The notes: a model not told the origin generated them from the letters alone. 64,000 bases of DNA from Chryseotalea sp. WA131a (GCA_025370075.1 CP073016.1:3596001-3660000); one strand, 5' to 3'; shown: positions 1-9,317, numbered from the stretch's first letter. Numbers and translations are program-made.

Positions 1-98
1 TTACCGTTTTTCATTCGGCAGAAGATGCGTTAAAGGCTATGATCAAAGACGATAGCGCAAATAGAATCCTTGATCGCTATTTTGGAAAGGAAAGATGA
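1..98 (+). CDS. 3' end of an unidentified gene
   Basis: The reading frame that starts at base 3 is open from the window edge to a TGA at 96-98 and encodes 31 residues ending in DRYFGKER. The piece is mostly charged and helical, with no motif I recognise. The rest of the gene lies upstream of the window. It converges on the lipoprotein gene that follows. Confidence 0.5.
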   Translation, partial: TVFHSAEDALKAMIKDDSANRILDRYFGKER

Positions 99-117
99 CG
101 ATTACCTATTTGGTTGA

Positions 118-564
118 TTACTTCAATTTGATTTCGTCCTTGAAGGCAACCGGTACTTTAACCGTAACCCCATGCACCGCCACGCGTAAGTTACCTGTAA
201 ACATGATCTGATATTTTTTGCCTCCAAAAAAACTAACCACGGCATCTAATAGGTTTATTTCTTCCAGCTTCAATTGAGCAACAATGGGCACGGTAAAATC
301 TGCTTGACCCTTTACCACCAAATCCATTTGCTGGTCTACCTCAGCCGCTTTTTTTCCATCTACCAAAATGTCTACATCAATTTCCTTTAGCTTGGTTTGT
401 GTTTTATTAGGATTATAAAAAACTGCATCGCCCTTCACCTGCAACTTACCATCTTCGGTGGTGATGAGTTCAATGTTTTTCACAGTTTTGAAAACAATAG
501 GCTCTTTGGGTAAGCAACCAACTGCTAGGAAGGCGAATAAGAATGGTAAAAAAAATTTATTCAT
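118..564 (-). CDS. LEA-type (LEA2/WHy-like) lipoprotein
   Basis: A 148-residue protein starting at MNKFFLPF; an in-frame ATG six codons upstream is less likely because it would put extra residues before the signal peptide. Residues 1-16 form a lipoprotein signal and Cys17 sits in the lipobox AVGC, so the protein should be anchored in the envelope. The remainder is a single beta-rich domain with the pattern of LEA14/WHy proteins: a fixed asparagine in FYNPN, then alternating strands such as IDVDILVDGK and ADFTVPIV. Its role is unknown; relatives are linked to desiccation and stress tolerance. It stands alone on this strand. Confidence 0.65.
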   Translation of the reverse strand: MNKFFLPFLFAFLAVGCLPKEPIVFKTVKNIELITTEDGKLQVKGDAVFYNPNKTQTKLKEIDVDILVDGKKAAEVDQQMDLVVKGQADFTVPIVAQLKLEEINLLDAVVSFFGGKKYQIMFTGNLRVAVHGVTVKVPVAFKDEIKLK

Positions 565-631
565 AAGGTTCACGGACAACAAAAATAAGGTACTTTTTCA
601 GTTAATCGATAAATAGCAAAAATCCTTCCAC

Positions 632-639
632 TAAATTTG
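632..639 (+). promoter_or_regulatory. Bacteroidetes -7 box TAAATTTG, 4 bp before the ATG
   Basis: TAAATTTG matches the Bacteroidetes -7 consensus TAnnTTTG and ends four bases before the ATG at 644. Transcription would start at or next to the start codon, implying a leaderless or nearly leaderless mRNA. No clear TTTG -33 element is visible about 20 bp upstream, so the call is tentative. Confidence 0.35.
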
Positions 640-643
640 AGCA

Positions 644-1258
644 ATGAGCCACGCGGAAGAATCTTATTTAAATAAACTAGCCGATGGACTGGCCGACCAG
701 GGCTATGCCGAAGTGGATAACTTTTTGAGTCAGCAAGAAGTGCAAGCCATTCTCGCAACAGACGATTTTAAAAATGGATTGTTACAATTCAAAAAAGCGG
801 GAATTGGCAAAAGCCAAGAGAAGCAAATTAACGAGAGCATACGTGGCGATTACATTCAATGGATTGATGGTGGCACTACCCAAAAGGCCGTGGAGGTGTA
901 TTTGAATAGATTGAGGCAGTTGATGGAGTTTGTCAATCGCACGTTGTATTTGAGTTTGAAAGATTTGGAGGTGCACCGAACCATTTACCCCATCGGTAGT
1001 TTTTACAAACGCCACCTCGACCAATTTAAAAAAGATGACAAGCGAAAACTGTCGGTGATTTGTTACCTGAATACAGATTGGAAGGAAAGTGAGGGAGGCC
1101 AACTCAGAATTTATTTACCCAACGGCAGCACAGATATTTTTCCCTTGGCAGGAAGATTGGTTTGCTTCCGCAGCGATTTGTTGGAGCATGAGGTGCTGCC
1201 CGCTACAAGAGAGCGATTGAGTTTGACAGGGTGGTTGTTGGATCGAGTAATTTTATAA
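644..1258 (+). CDS. 2OG-Fe(II) oxygenase (prolyl 4-hydroxylase type)
   Basis: A 204-residue soluble protein. The iron ligands of the double-stranded beta-helix fold are visible: His124 and Asp126 in YKRHLDQF, and His182 in LLEHEVLPATRERLSLTGW. Arg191, nine residues after His182, is the expected 2-oxoglutarate-binding basic residue. The strand after the first motif, KLSVICYLNTDW, and the segment GGQLRIY are typical of small bacterial prolyl hydroxylase-like enzymes (SM-20/P4Hc). Its substrate is not known. Length is normal for the family. It is a single gene with a possible promoter immediately before the start. Confidence 0.8.
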   Translation: MSHAEESYLNKLADGLADQGYAEVDNFLSQQEVQAILATDDFKNGLLQFKKAGIGKSQEKQINESIRGDYIQWIDGGTTQKAVEVYLNRLRQLMEFVNRTLYLSLKDLEVHRTIYPIGSFYKRHLDQFKKDDKRKLSVICYLNTDWKESEGGQLRIYLPNGSTDIFPLAGRLVCFRSDLLEHEVLPATRERLSLTGWLLDRVIL

Positions 1259-1279
1259 AGAGTAAGTATAGAATAGGAT

Positions 1280-1630
1280 TCAGATGTCCTTCCCAAAAGT
1301 TAATAGGTTGTTATCCGGGTCAAGCAAAGAAAACTCGCGCTGACCCCAGGGTTTGTTTTGAAGTGGAGCATTAGGGTGGATAGTCACTTTATTGGCAAGC
1401 AAAGATTGATATAACGCGTCAATGTCATTAGTGCGAATGTACACTTGGCCATAATTTTCTTTTGGGTCTAAGCCCTTGAACTCAAAGAAATGAATTTCAA
1501 TCCCGTCTTTTTTAATGATCAGGTAATCGGGATAGTTATCATCACATTGAAAGCCTAGCTTATCGATGTAGTACTTTTTCGTAACTGCCTTGTCGCGCAT
1601 GGGCAGTTTTGGATGGATAGCGGTAAGCAT
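1280..1630 (-). CDS. VOC family protein (glyoxalase/bleomycin resistance type)
   Basis: A 116-residue single vicinal-oxygen-chelate domain, the length of bleomycin-resistance-type binding proteins. It begins AIHPKLPMRDKAVTKKYYID, then LGF, followed by the strand IEIHFFEF, the second repeat VYIRTNDIDALYQSLL, and the closing REFSLLDPDNNLLTFGK that is characteristic of this group. Such proteins may sequester drugs, bind metals or catalyse small reactions, and the sequence does not decide which. It converges with the oxygenase gene on the other strand. Confidence 0.8.
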   Translation of the reverse strand: MLTAIHPKLPMRDKAVTKKYYIDKLGFQCDDNYPDYLIIKKDGIEIHFFEFKGLDPKENYGQVYIRTNDIDALYQSLLANKVTIHPNAPLQNKPWGQREFSLLDPDNNLLTFGKDI

Positions 1631-1745
1631 GGTGAAAAATTGGACTCCAACAAAGATAATCTAGTTGGCAGATATAAATTCCTCGGCATTGAACTTAATC
1701 TTATTTTTGTCAAGATCTAAATACTAACTAAAACAAAAAACCTAT

Positions 1746-3136
1746 ATGAACTTCCGCATCGAAAAAGACACCATGGGCGAGGTGCAAGTACCAGCCGACA
1801 AATATTGGGGCGCACAAACTGAGCGTTCGCGCAATAATTTTAAAATCGGCCCTGAGGCTAGCATGCCCAAAGAAATCATTCACGCGTTCGGCTACCTGAA
1901 AAAAGCAGCGGCTATGGCCAATCACGAGTTAGGGGCTCTTGCCGCAGACAAGAAAGATATGATAGCCACGGTTTGCGATGAGATTGTGGCCGGAAAATTA
2001 GACGATCAATTTCCTTTGGTGATCTGGCAGACAGGCTCGGGCACGCAAAGCAATATGAACGCGAACGAGGTGATTGCTTATCGTGCGCAGGTATTGAGCG
2101 GTGGAAAACTGACGGACGAGAAAAAGGTATTGCACCCGAATGACGATGTTAACAAGTCGCAATCTAGTAATGACACCTATCCTACCGCCATGCACATTGC
2201 TGCTTACAAGCAAGTAGTGGAAATCACCTTGCCGGGGATGCAAAAACTACGCGACACACTACATAAAAAAGCAACTGACTTTAAATCTATCGTAAAAACC
2301 GGGCGTACTCACTTTATGGATGCTACTCCACTTACCCTTGGTCAGGAGTTTGGCGGTTATGCGCAACAATTAGATAACGGTATTCGCGCGATCAACAATT
2401 CGTTAGGAATGATTAGTGAATTAGCGCTTAGGTGGTACGGCCGTTGGCACGGGATTGAACACCCCGAGAGGTTACGATGTGTTGGTCGCGAAACACATCG
2501 CTGCCCTCACGGGCTCTTCCGTTTGTAACCGCTCCCAACAAGTTTGAGGCCCTGGCCGCGCACGATGCCATGGTCGAACTCTCCGGCGCGTTGAAGCGAG
2601 TAGCCGCTGTGTCACTGATGAAGATCGCCAACGACATCCGCATGTTAAGCTCAGGCCCGCGCAGTGGTATTGGTGAAATTGTGATCCCCGATAACGAGCC
2701 GGGTTCCTCCATCATGCCCGGCAAAGTAAACCCTACCCAACCCGAAGCGATGACGATGGTGTGTGCACAAGTGATGGGCAATGATGTGGCTGTAACCATT
2801 GGCGGATCGAATGGTCACTTTGAACTAAACGTATTCAAGCCGGTAATCGCAGCCAATGTATTGCAAAGTGCGCGACTGATTGGCGATGCTTGTGTTTCCT
2901 TCAATGACAAATGTGCGATTGGTATTGAGCCCAACCTGCCCATCATCAAACAACACATGGAAAACTCGTTGATGTTGGTGACTTCTCTTAACACACACAT
3001 TGGTTACGAAAATGCCGCTAAGATTGCCAAGAAGGCACACAAAGAAAACAAAACACTACGTGAAGCAGCGGTAGAGCTAGGCTTGCTTACTTCAGCTCAA
3101 TTTGATGAATGGGTGCGGCCGGAGAAGATGGTGTAG
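1746..3136 (+). pseudogene. fumC: fumarate hydratase class II, two single-base frameshifts
   Basis: Fumarase interconverts fumarate and malate in the TCA cycle as a cytoplasmic homotetramer. The N-terminal part (1746-2429) carries QTGSGTQSNMNANEVI and TGRTHFMDATPLTLGQ, and the C-terminal part (from 2516) carries the family signature GSSIMPGKVN. An extra A at about 2430 moves reading into the +1 frame, where GGTAVGTGLNTPRGYDVLV is encoded and matches the family. An extra T at about 2515 then moves it again into the frame that runs to 3136. Removing both bases gives 462 residues, the normal FumC length. As written, translation stops at 2528 after 260 residues. All three segments are well conserved, so the damage is very recent or a sequencing error; no other fumarase is in the window. 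Confidence 0.9.
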
Positions 3137-3153
3137 TTAATTAAAAAAATTTT

Positions 3154-4098
3154 ATGCAAAAGCTATCCTTTGAGGAATGGAAAAATAGCATGTCGTTCAT
3201 GATTGATGACGATTTTGACCAATCTTTCTTAAACTCTATCGAACCTATTGCGATATTCATAAATAAGAATTGCGAACAATTTCCAAATGCCTATAAATTG
3301 ACGAAGTTTTTATGTACAAACGAAGGTTTTTCGGCACTTCAAAAGTTAAAAGCATTTGTCTCGGTGTTAGGCCTTTCAGAGGAGAGATTGAAAAGAGTCG
3401 TTTCTTTGGTTCGCTATAAATATTATGATGATGAATTCCGTTCGGAATGGGGTGTCCCTAAGATCAGTAAGGCAATGCGAAGTGATGATGAATTCTCTAA
3501 TCGTCTAATTGACTTTTTTATTAATGGACGTAACTCAGAGATAGGAGCTGATATCCCTTTGTATTATATGAGGAATTTTAAGTTGAAAGAGAACTCATTC
3601 ATTAAGGATTTACAAAATTATAATTATGTAGAACGTATTTTGAATGACAATGAAATTCAAGGCAAGTATTCTAATGAAGTTGGAGCTCATGTAGAAAAAA
3701 TAATTGGACAGCGACTTGAAAAATTCAAATTAGATAGAAACCCCAATTTGAAATACGAAGTTCAAAAAGAATTTCCTTTACTGAACAAGAACGTTGATTT
3801 TTTGATACCGAGCGTTGCATCACCAGTTATACTGATTGAATCATCGTACAATATTACAACTGGCAGCGCTCAATCAAAAAGAGCAGATCAACTAGTTGAG
3901 TTTTTTGGCATACTACATAAGCACAACTCAAACCATAGAAAGAACAAGATATTAATGGTTAATTATTGTGATGGGTTCGGCTGGGTAGGAAGGCAAAACG
4001 ATTTAAGTAGGATTTACGAAGCAAGCCATTTTGTGTTTAATCAAAAATCACTGCATGTTCTTGATGATGTGTTGACTGAGTATTATCCAAATAAATAG
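3154..4098 (+). CDS. probable type II restriction endonuclease
   Basis: A 314-residue protein starting 17 bp after fumC and ending tail-to-tail with a cytosine methyltransferase gene, with a 62-bp overlap. A possible PD-(D/E)XK core is seen near residues 211-243: Asp215 in NVDFLIPS, then Glu229 in ILIESSYN, with a nearby TTGSAQSKRADQL. A glycine/serine-rich stretch followed by a basic helix after the catalytic glutamate is also seen in DpnII/MboI-type nucleases. The lysine of ExK is replaced (E-S-S), so the active site is not certain. The assignment rests mainly on position next to the methyltransferase. The likely product cuts the site that the methyltransferase protects. Low-GC codon use differs from fumC and fits horizontal gain. 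Confidence 0.65.
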   Translation: MQKLSFEEWKNSMSFMIDDDFDQSFLNSIEPIAIFINKNCEQFPNAYKLTKFLCTNEGFSALQKLKAFVSVLGLSEERLKRVVSLVRYKYYDDEFRSEWGVPKISKAMRSDDEFSNRLIDFFINGRNSEIGADIPLYYMRNFKLKENSFIKDLQNYNYVERILNDNEIQGKYSNEVGAHVEKIIGQRLEKFKLDRNPNLKYEVQKEFPLLNKNVDFLIPSVASPVILIESSYNITTGSAQSKRADQLVEFFGILHKHNSNHRKNKILMVNYCDGFGWVGRQNDLSRIYEASHFVFNQKSLHVLDDVLTEYYPNK

Positions 4099-5434
4099 CG
4101 GGTGACTCTAACAATGAGTTTTGATAAGCAGCTTCGGCTAAACGTGAAGCCACAAATTCAACTACGGGTATGGCAACGGTATTGCCCAGCAGGTCAAAGG
4201 CGTTAGATTCATTGGTCGGAATTTCGTACCATTCTGGAAAGCCGAATAACCTAAGACCCTCTCTGATTGTTAATCTTCTTAAACCTCTTCCATCAGGAAC
4301 CGCCAAACGTGAAACATCTGTTGCTACCAAAGTAGGGGCGATATCGTTTGGATCTAGGATTTTATTTATTTCAAAGCTTAATTTTCCAGTTACGATGTTA
4401 TATCCTTTTGGCTTTGTTTCATCTGTTACCCTAAATGATTTAACCCCACTTTTAGTTTTTTCTTTAACCAGTTTTTTAGGGTGTTCGAACTTGATGTACC
4501 CTTTTTTAGTTAAATCAGTCAACATCCTTTTTAGTTCAACTTTTGAGCAATTATAAAATGTCTGTATTTGCTCTAAGGTCAGCGGCATACCATCCATCCA
4601 ATCAATTCCGATTTCTTTTGCCCATTGCTTTTTCCTTCGTTCTTTAAAAAGTTGATTTAGAAGAACATTTTGCTCTTCCGTTACTTCTCCCTTAAGGCTA
4701 ATATCCCAACTGTGAATATTGTTATCACCGCCACGCTTATCTTTGATGGATTTCCCGTACAAATCTTTAATAGAAAAATGAGATGACAGCTTATCAATGA
4801 ATTCAGATTTCATCGGCTTAAGTCCTTTTTCTAAAACACTATTCAAGGTCTTAAATTGAGGGATGTGGCCACTCAGGTCAACCTTGCTATTTTTTGTGCC
4901 TACAATAAAAATCCTTTTTCTGGACTGCGGGAGACCAAATTCTAAAGAATCAAAAACGCTCCACGAAACTTGATAACCCAAATCTATTTCCAAAGAATGC
5001 AGAATAGTAGAAAGCGTTCTTCCAATTTCATCATTAGCATTTTGTAAATCATGCTTGACCAACCCTTCCACGTTCTCCAAAATGAATCCAGAAGGATTTT
5101 TGTGTTTTAAAATGCGCTCTATTTCAAAGAAAAGAGTTCCCCGTGTATCGAAGAAACCTTGCCTTTTTCCGCTTGCGCTGAAAGGTTGACAAGGAAACCC
5201 ACCTAGTAGAAAATCAAAATCCGGAATAAATTCATTTCTTATTTCAAAAATATCGCCAGCAAAAAAATCATTTTTAAAATTGTGTTTGAGTGTCTTTACA
5301 GCGTAGGGCTTGATTTCCGAAGTCATCACGCATTCGGTTTCGTAACCTAAATTTTTAAAAACATTTTCAAACCCAAGTCGTATGCCACCGAGGCCAGCAA
5401 ACAAATCAATAAATTTTATCTTACCTTTTTTCAT
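4037..5434 (-). CDS. DNA (cytosine-5-)-methyltransferase
   Basis: A 465-residue C5 methyltransferase with the motifs in canonical order: motif I FIDLFAGLGGIRLGFE (AdoMet binding), motif IV GGFPCQPFSASG with catalytic Cys82, motif VI ENV at 120-122, motif VIII QSRKRIFIVG near 170, and motifs IX/X RRLTIREGLRLFGFP and LLGNTVAIPVVEFVASRL at the end. The region between motifs VIII and IX is long and holds the target-recognition domain, including a helix-turn-helix-like stretch LTLEQIQTFYNCSKVELKRM. It modifies cytosine at an unknown site, protecting the host from the adjacent nuclease. The start overlaps the DUF6471 gene by 14 bp, so the two are probably co-translated. Confidence 0.92.
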   Translation of the reverse strand: MKKGKIKFIDLFAGLGGIRLGFENVFKNLGYETECVMTSEIKPYAVKTLKHNFKNDFFAGDIFEIRNEFIPDFDFLLGGFPCQPFSASGKRQGFFDTRGTLFFEIERILKHKNPSGFILENVEGLVKHDLQNANDEIGRTLSTILHSLEIDLGYQVSWSVFDSLEFGLPQSRKRIFIVGTKNSKVDLSGHIPQFKTLNSVLEKGLKPMKSEFIDKLSSHFSIKDLYGKSIKDKRGGDNNIHSWDISLKGEVTEEQNVLLNQLFKERRKKQWAKEIGIDWMDGMPLTLEQIQTFYNCSKVELKRMLTDLTKKGYIKFEHPKKLVKEKTKSGVKSFRVTDETKPKGYNIVTGKLSFEINKILDPNDIAPTLVATDVSRLAVPDGRGLRRLTIREGLRLFGFPEWYEIPTNESNAFDLLGNTVAIPVVEFVASRLAEAAYQNSLLESPAIYLDNTQSTHHQEHAVIFD

Positions 5435-5708
5435 GTGTCAATTTTTTATAAAGGGCATCAGATTCTGCTGCTGTAAGGAAAGTACTTTCATATTCTTCGA
5501 ATTCAAGCTTACTGCAACCGATCACTGATAAGCACTGAATAAAAAATGAAGCACTAAATGTGCCTCTACTTATTTTGCTGTCGATACTCGACTTTGTTTC
5601 GTCAATCCCAATTTGCTTTAACAAAAGAGCTAAATTTGAATTTGATACACCCCTTTTTATAAGCTCGGATTTGAGTAGTCGTTTAGCCCGATTGTTCCAA
5701 TCTAACAT
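5421..5708 (-). CDS. DUF6471 protein, possible regulator of the R-M locus
   Basis: A 95-residue protein starting at MLDWNNRAKRLLKSELIKRG. A longer open frame begins at 5813, but the family starts at this WNNRAKRLLK block. The pattern DWxxRAKRLLKxEL, then SNLALLLKQIGID and SKISRGTFSASFFIQCL, is that of DUF6471. It reads like a compact HTH fold: a tolerance for many serines, then the helix-rich ISRGTF element. It lies directly upstream of, and overlaps, the methyltransferase. By analogy with C proteins it may control expression of the restriction-modification locus; this is inference from position and size, not shown by sequence. Confidence 0.7.
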   Translation of the reverse strand: MLDWNNRAKRLLKSELIKRGVSNSNLALLLKQIGIDETKSSIDSKISRGTFSASFFIQCLSVIGCSKLEFEEYESTFLTAAESDALYKKLTHEKR

Positions 5709-5883
5709 GGTTGTTAAGTTATGAGTTTGCGATATTATATATAAATTGTCATTTATGCAAATTATGCATCGTATTTGATAATTGATCAAACGCAAAATGC
5801 GAAGTAAAAGCATATTTAAAGTAGGATTATGAAAGATTAAATCGATACAAAAGCCGTTTTAAATAAACCTAACTTCGACCAAC

Positions 5884-8391
5884 ATGCGATTTTTATTCTT
5901 ACCGCTGGCCATCGCTGTCAGCTCTATCCTATCTGCTCAATCAACGTACACCACTTTTCCAATTCACCAGATAAAATCAATTGACCCTTCGCAAACTGAT
6001 TTTGGCGACCTAGAGCCCTTAAAAGAAGTTCTTAAAGATAAAAGAATTGTTTTGCTTGGCGAGCAATCGCATGGCGAGGGGGCAACGTTTGAAGCCAAAG
6101 TCAGACTTATAAAATTTCTACATGAACAACTAGGTTTTAACGTTTTGAGTTTTGAAAGTGGGCTTTACGATAATTACAAAGCGAATGAATTGTTAAATTC
6201 AAACCCTTCGATTAATCCTCTCAAACAAAGTGTATTCGACATCTGGTCAGAGTCGAAAGAGTTTGTGCCGCTGCTCGAATACATTAACACGCAGCGCAAG
6301 AGTTCAACTCCTTTACTCGTAAGTGGTTTCGATTGTCAGGCCGATAATCTCTTCAAAGAAAATTATTTGTTGGACTTAAAAGAGCTTTTAAAGGATTCGC
6401 AATCTTTAACTGAGTCAGACTATCAAGCTCTACAAGAAGTGATTGAAGGTGATGCAGAATTTGTGGCCAGTGATGCTGCCGATTCCGCCCGTTTTTTCAC
6501 TTCAGCACAAAGAATTTTGAAAGCGTTTGATACGCTTCCCGGCAAAGAAACAATACATGCTAAAGTAATGCACCAAGTGTTGATCAGTTGGTTGGCGATG
6601 GTTCAATACGAGATTGAAATGATGAATGGCAAAGAGATAAAAGTCCAGAATCCGCGCGATTTGCAAATGGCAAAAAATCTAATTTTCCTTTCTACGCTTT
6701 ATCCCGATAGCAAAATCATTTGTTGGGGCGCCACCTATCATTTTGCAAATCAAATTCAATTGCACCGAGCCACAATCTTAACCAAAACATTTGTTCATAG
6801 GTTGGATAGTTTAGAAAAAAATCACGAACCGACCGATTTTGATAAGTTGCTGGAAGGCGCTGTTCCAATGGGACAAGTGTTAAAAAATCATTTTGGCGAC
6901 AACGTTTATAGTCTAGCCTTTTCATCTTTTGAGGGAAGTTTTGGAATGCTTGGCTTTCCACCCAAATCGCTCAAGCCGATTGAGCCGCCTGTTGGTAGCA
7001 TAGAGAGCCACTTGGCCAATAGCAAATACGACTTCTCTTTTGTTGACTATAGTAAAAACATAAGCAATGGATATTTCTATTCTTCGGCATTGGGCAACTT
7101 GCCAATTGAGGCGGCTTGGCCAAAAATTGTAGACGGGCTTTTCTTTATAAAAAGTTCATACCCGCCTTCAATTCTGGCTATTGCTGGATCCGATGTTTCT
7201 CCAACGGCTAAAAAGATTGAACCCGTTATTAGTAAAAAAAAGTTACCAACAAGTATAAAGAGAGTCACCGACAAAAGCACCAAAGAAGGAGTTGCTTACG
7301 CCACTGTTTCATTGATGAATACCTCAAAAGGCGTGGCTTGCAATTCTGTTGGTGAGTTTGTCTTCCATTGGAAATCGAGCTCGGCAGATAAATTAATAAT
7401 TTCTTCCATCGGCTATTTTTCTGATACTGTATCTGTTTTGGAATTCAAGAGAAGCAACAACTTTGAACTAGTACCTCGGCAATATGAATTGGAAGCGTTG
7501 GAGATTCGCGCGAAAGCACTTTCCGCCAAAGAAATTTTAAAAAAAGCCGAAAAGAACATTTCATCAAATTATTACCAACTCCCACATCAGCAAGAGTTTT
7601 TCTTCCGCGTGAAAGATTATGATAATGACTCAGTAATGTTCAACGAAGAGGCCTCCGTGATGGTGTATAATCAAGACGGTTACACGCCCTCATCTACTAT
7701 TCAAAAAAAGTTAAAGGGAGAAATTTTGCAGTTCCGGAATACCACTAAAAATCAGGAAAAAGATTTATGGAGCGGAGTAGGCTCTCTATGGCTGATGCTG
7801 ACACACGATGTAGTGTTAGACAAAGACAATGTACTTCATCGACCTAGTTACTACGATCTAAGTGTGATTGGAAAAACGGTTTTAGAGAATCGGCTCGTTT
7901 ATGAAATTTCGTTTGACTGTAAGCGACCAGGGGCTTTTACGACCGGCTTTGGATACCCCGGACCATTATCGGCCAAAGGCAGAATTTTTGTGGATGTAGG
8001 AAATTTTGCTGTGCTGAAGTTTGAGATTTTGATTTATCGGAAACCCCACTCATCAAGAAAACATCCACACTTGCGATATGACCCGTATGGTCATCAACTT
8101 GTACAAACCTATAAGCAACATGACGGTAAATACTTTTTGAATTACTCCAAGCAGGTTAGTTTCTACAAGATACTGAATAGCAAAACCGAGAAACATTTTA
8201 ACTATGCACACATCAAAGAACTGTTATCGACAGAAATAACATTGGGCGAAAAAGATATTTCTAAAAAGTTAAGCCTTTCCAGCATCAAAAATAAAATCCC
8301 AACGGAAGAACCCGAATTTTGGCAGAACCACAATATCGTTGTGGAAGATAAGGTCGCGGAGATTTACAAATTACTGAGTGGTGAATTTTAA
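5884..8391 (+). CDS. erythromycin esterase-like protein with carboxypeptidase-regulatory domain
   Basis: An 835-residue secreted protein with a signal peptide (first about 18 residues, ending ILSAQ). Residues about 45-400 are the erythromycin-esterase/EreA-like domain: IVLLGEQSHGEGATFEAK, then NVLSFESGLYDNYKA, and IICWGATYHFAN near residue 280. Residues about 455-535 form a carboxypeptidase-regulatory-like beta-sandwich (GVAYATVSLMNTSKGVACNS, then IISSIGYFSDTVSV) of the type in TonB-dependent receptors and surface proteins. The last 290 residues are beta-rich, with the FFRVKDYDND...EASVMVYNQ pattern of DUF5686-like proteins. It is probably periplasmic or surface-exposed. The combination is longer than stand-alone Ere proteins (about 400 residues), so a resistance function should not be assumed. 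It ends overlapping the next, opposite gene by 4 bp. Confidence 0.75.
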   Translation: MRFLFLPLAIAVSSILSAQSTYTTFPIHQIKSIDPSQTDFGDLEPLKEVLKDKRIVLLGEQSHGEGATFEAKVRLIKFLHEQLGFNVLSFESGLYDNYKANELLNSNPSINPLKQSVFDIWSESKEFVPLLEYINTQRKSSTPLLVSGFDCQADNLFKENYLLDLKELLKDSQSLTESDYQALQEVIEGDAEFVASDAADSARFFTSAQRILKAFDTLPGKETIHAKVMHQVLISWLAMVQYEIEMMNGKEIKVQNPRDLQMAKNLIFLSTLYPDSKIICWGATYHFANQIQLHRATILTKTFVHRLDSLEKNHEPTDFDKLLEGAVPMGQVLKNHFGDNVYSLAFSSFEGSFGMLGFPPKSLKPIEPPVGSIESHLANSKYDFSFVDYSKNISNGYFYSSALGNLPIEAAWPKIVDGLFFIKSSYPPSILAIAGSDVSPTAKKIEPVISKKKLPTSIKRVTDKSTKEGVAYATVSLMNTSKGVACNSVGEFVFHWKSSSADKLIISSIGYFSDTVSVLEFKRSNNFELVPRQYELEALEIRAKALSAKEILKKAEKNISSNYYQLPHQQEFFFRVKDYDNDSVMFNEEASVMVYNQDGYTPSSTIQKKLKGEILQFRNTTKNQEKDLWSGVGSLWLMLTHDVVLDKDNVLHRPSYYDLSVIGKTVLENRLVYEISFDCKRPGAFTTGFGYPGPLSAKGRIFVDVGNFAVLKFEILIYRKPHSSRKHPHLRYDPYGHQLVQTYKQHDGKYFLNYSKQVSFYKILNSKTEKHFNYAHIKELLSTEITLGEKDISKKLSLSSIKNKIPTEEPEFWQNHNIVVEDKVAEIYKLLSGEF

Positions 8392-9317
8392 AACCTTACC
8401 ACATATGCCAACTGTGCCACAAAGTCTCTTGAAAGTCCATCTGGGTTTTGGGCACGCTCGGTAAGTTTACCCGCCACCAACAAGCGAATGCCCGAGTGAA
8501 TATTGAATTGATAGCCGCCACCTACCAAAAGATTGCTCGCCAACCCAGTGCTGCCGGTCACGGACGTTGATTTTCCTTCACTGTCCAAGGTTTGATCGGG
8601 CGTTACACGAATCAGATTTAGTGTGCCAATGAAAAAATTCCATTGAGCCAACCGAAAGTTGCGCTCTACGCGAAGGGCAATGTCATCTCCACGAAACAAT
8701 CCTACAGACGCGGTATAGTTTCTTGCTATGTTTTCAAATGCGCTACCCTCAAAGTTGGTAGGTTGAAAATCATTAAGGGTTCCGTTCAATGGCTTTTGAT
8801 ACCCAACGCCCAGCATCCATTTTTTTGAAATCAACGATACCCCCATCATCAAATCATTTGAGCCAAGCGTGGTTTGCTGATACAGGGGCATGGTATTATC
8901 AGACTTTGTCATAGAGGTGTAAATTTTTCCGCCTACCGTGGCACTTAATTGAAAGTTATCTTTTACCACTAATTGACGTGTAAAACTGAAGAAGGTATCG
9001 CCCCAACCACGCACCGTGGGCATGTTACCTTCAATAATGGCATACGATGGCAGGCGCAGTTGAAAGAAATTTTTTCTGCCAACGCTAAAGTTCGCATCAA
9101 TAAAAGTGGAATGAATCCAATCGCCAAACTTGGTGTGACCCAAGTGCTGGGTAAGTTCGATGGAGTGTAACTTAATGCGTACTTTTTGCACATAGGGCTG
9201 ATCGGGTCGCAAGGCACCCATGGTACAAAAGCCTGAATCGCTGCAACCTTGACCAAGCGCGACAAAACTTGCAGCAATCCAAAAGCCAGTCGTTAAAAAG
9301 GGTAGTATTGTTTTCAT
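8388..9317 (-). CDS. outer-membrane beta-barrel protein
   Basis: A 309-residue protein with a signal peptide (first about 22 residues, ending FVALGQ). The rest consists of alternating amphipathic strands with turns, such as FFQLRLPSYAIIEG, FQLSATVGGKIYTSMT and WMLGVGYQKPLNG, and ends in an aromatic residue (VAQLAYVVRF), as expected of a barrel folded by the BAM machinery. The exact family is not clear; small Bacteroidetes 'transporter'-type barrels look similar. The start at 9317 is the only one preceding the signal peptide. Confidence 0.65.
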   Translation of the reverse strand: MKTILPFLTTGFWIAASFVALGQGCSDSGFCTMGALRPDQPYVQKVRIKLHSIELTQHLGHTKFGDWIHSTFIDANFSVGRKNFFQLRLPSYAIIEGNMPTVRGWGDTFFSFTRQLVVKDNFQLSATVGGKIYTSMTKSDNTMPLYQQTTLGSNDLMMGVSLISKKWMLGVGYQKPLNGTLNDFQPTNFEGSAFENIARNYTASVGLFRGDDIALRVERNFRLAQWNFFIGTLNLIRVTPDQTLDSEGKSTSVTGSTGLASNLLVGGGYQFNIHSGIRLLVAGKLTERAQNPDGLSRDFVAQLAYVVRF

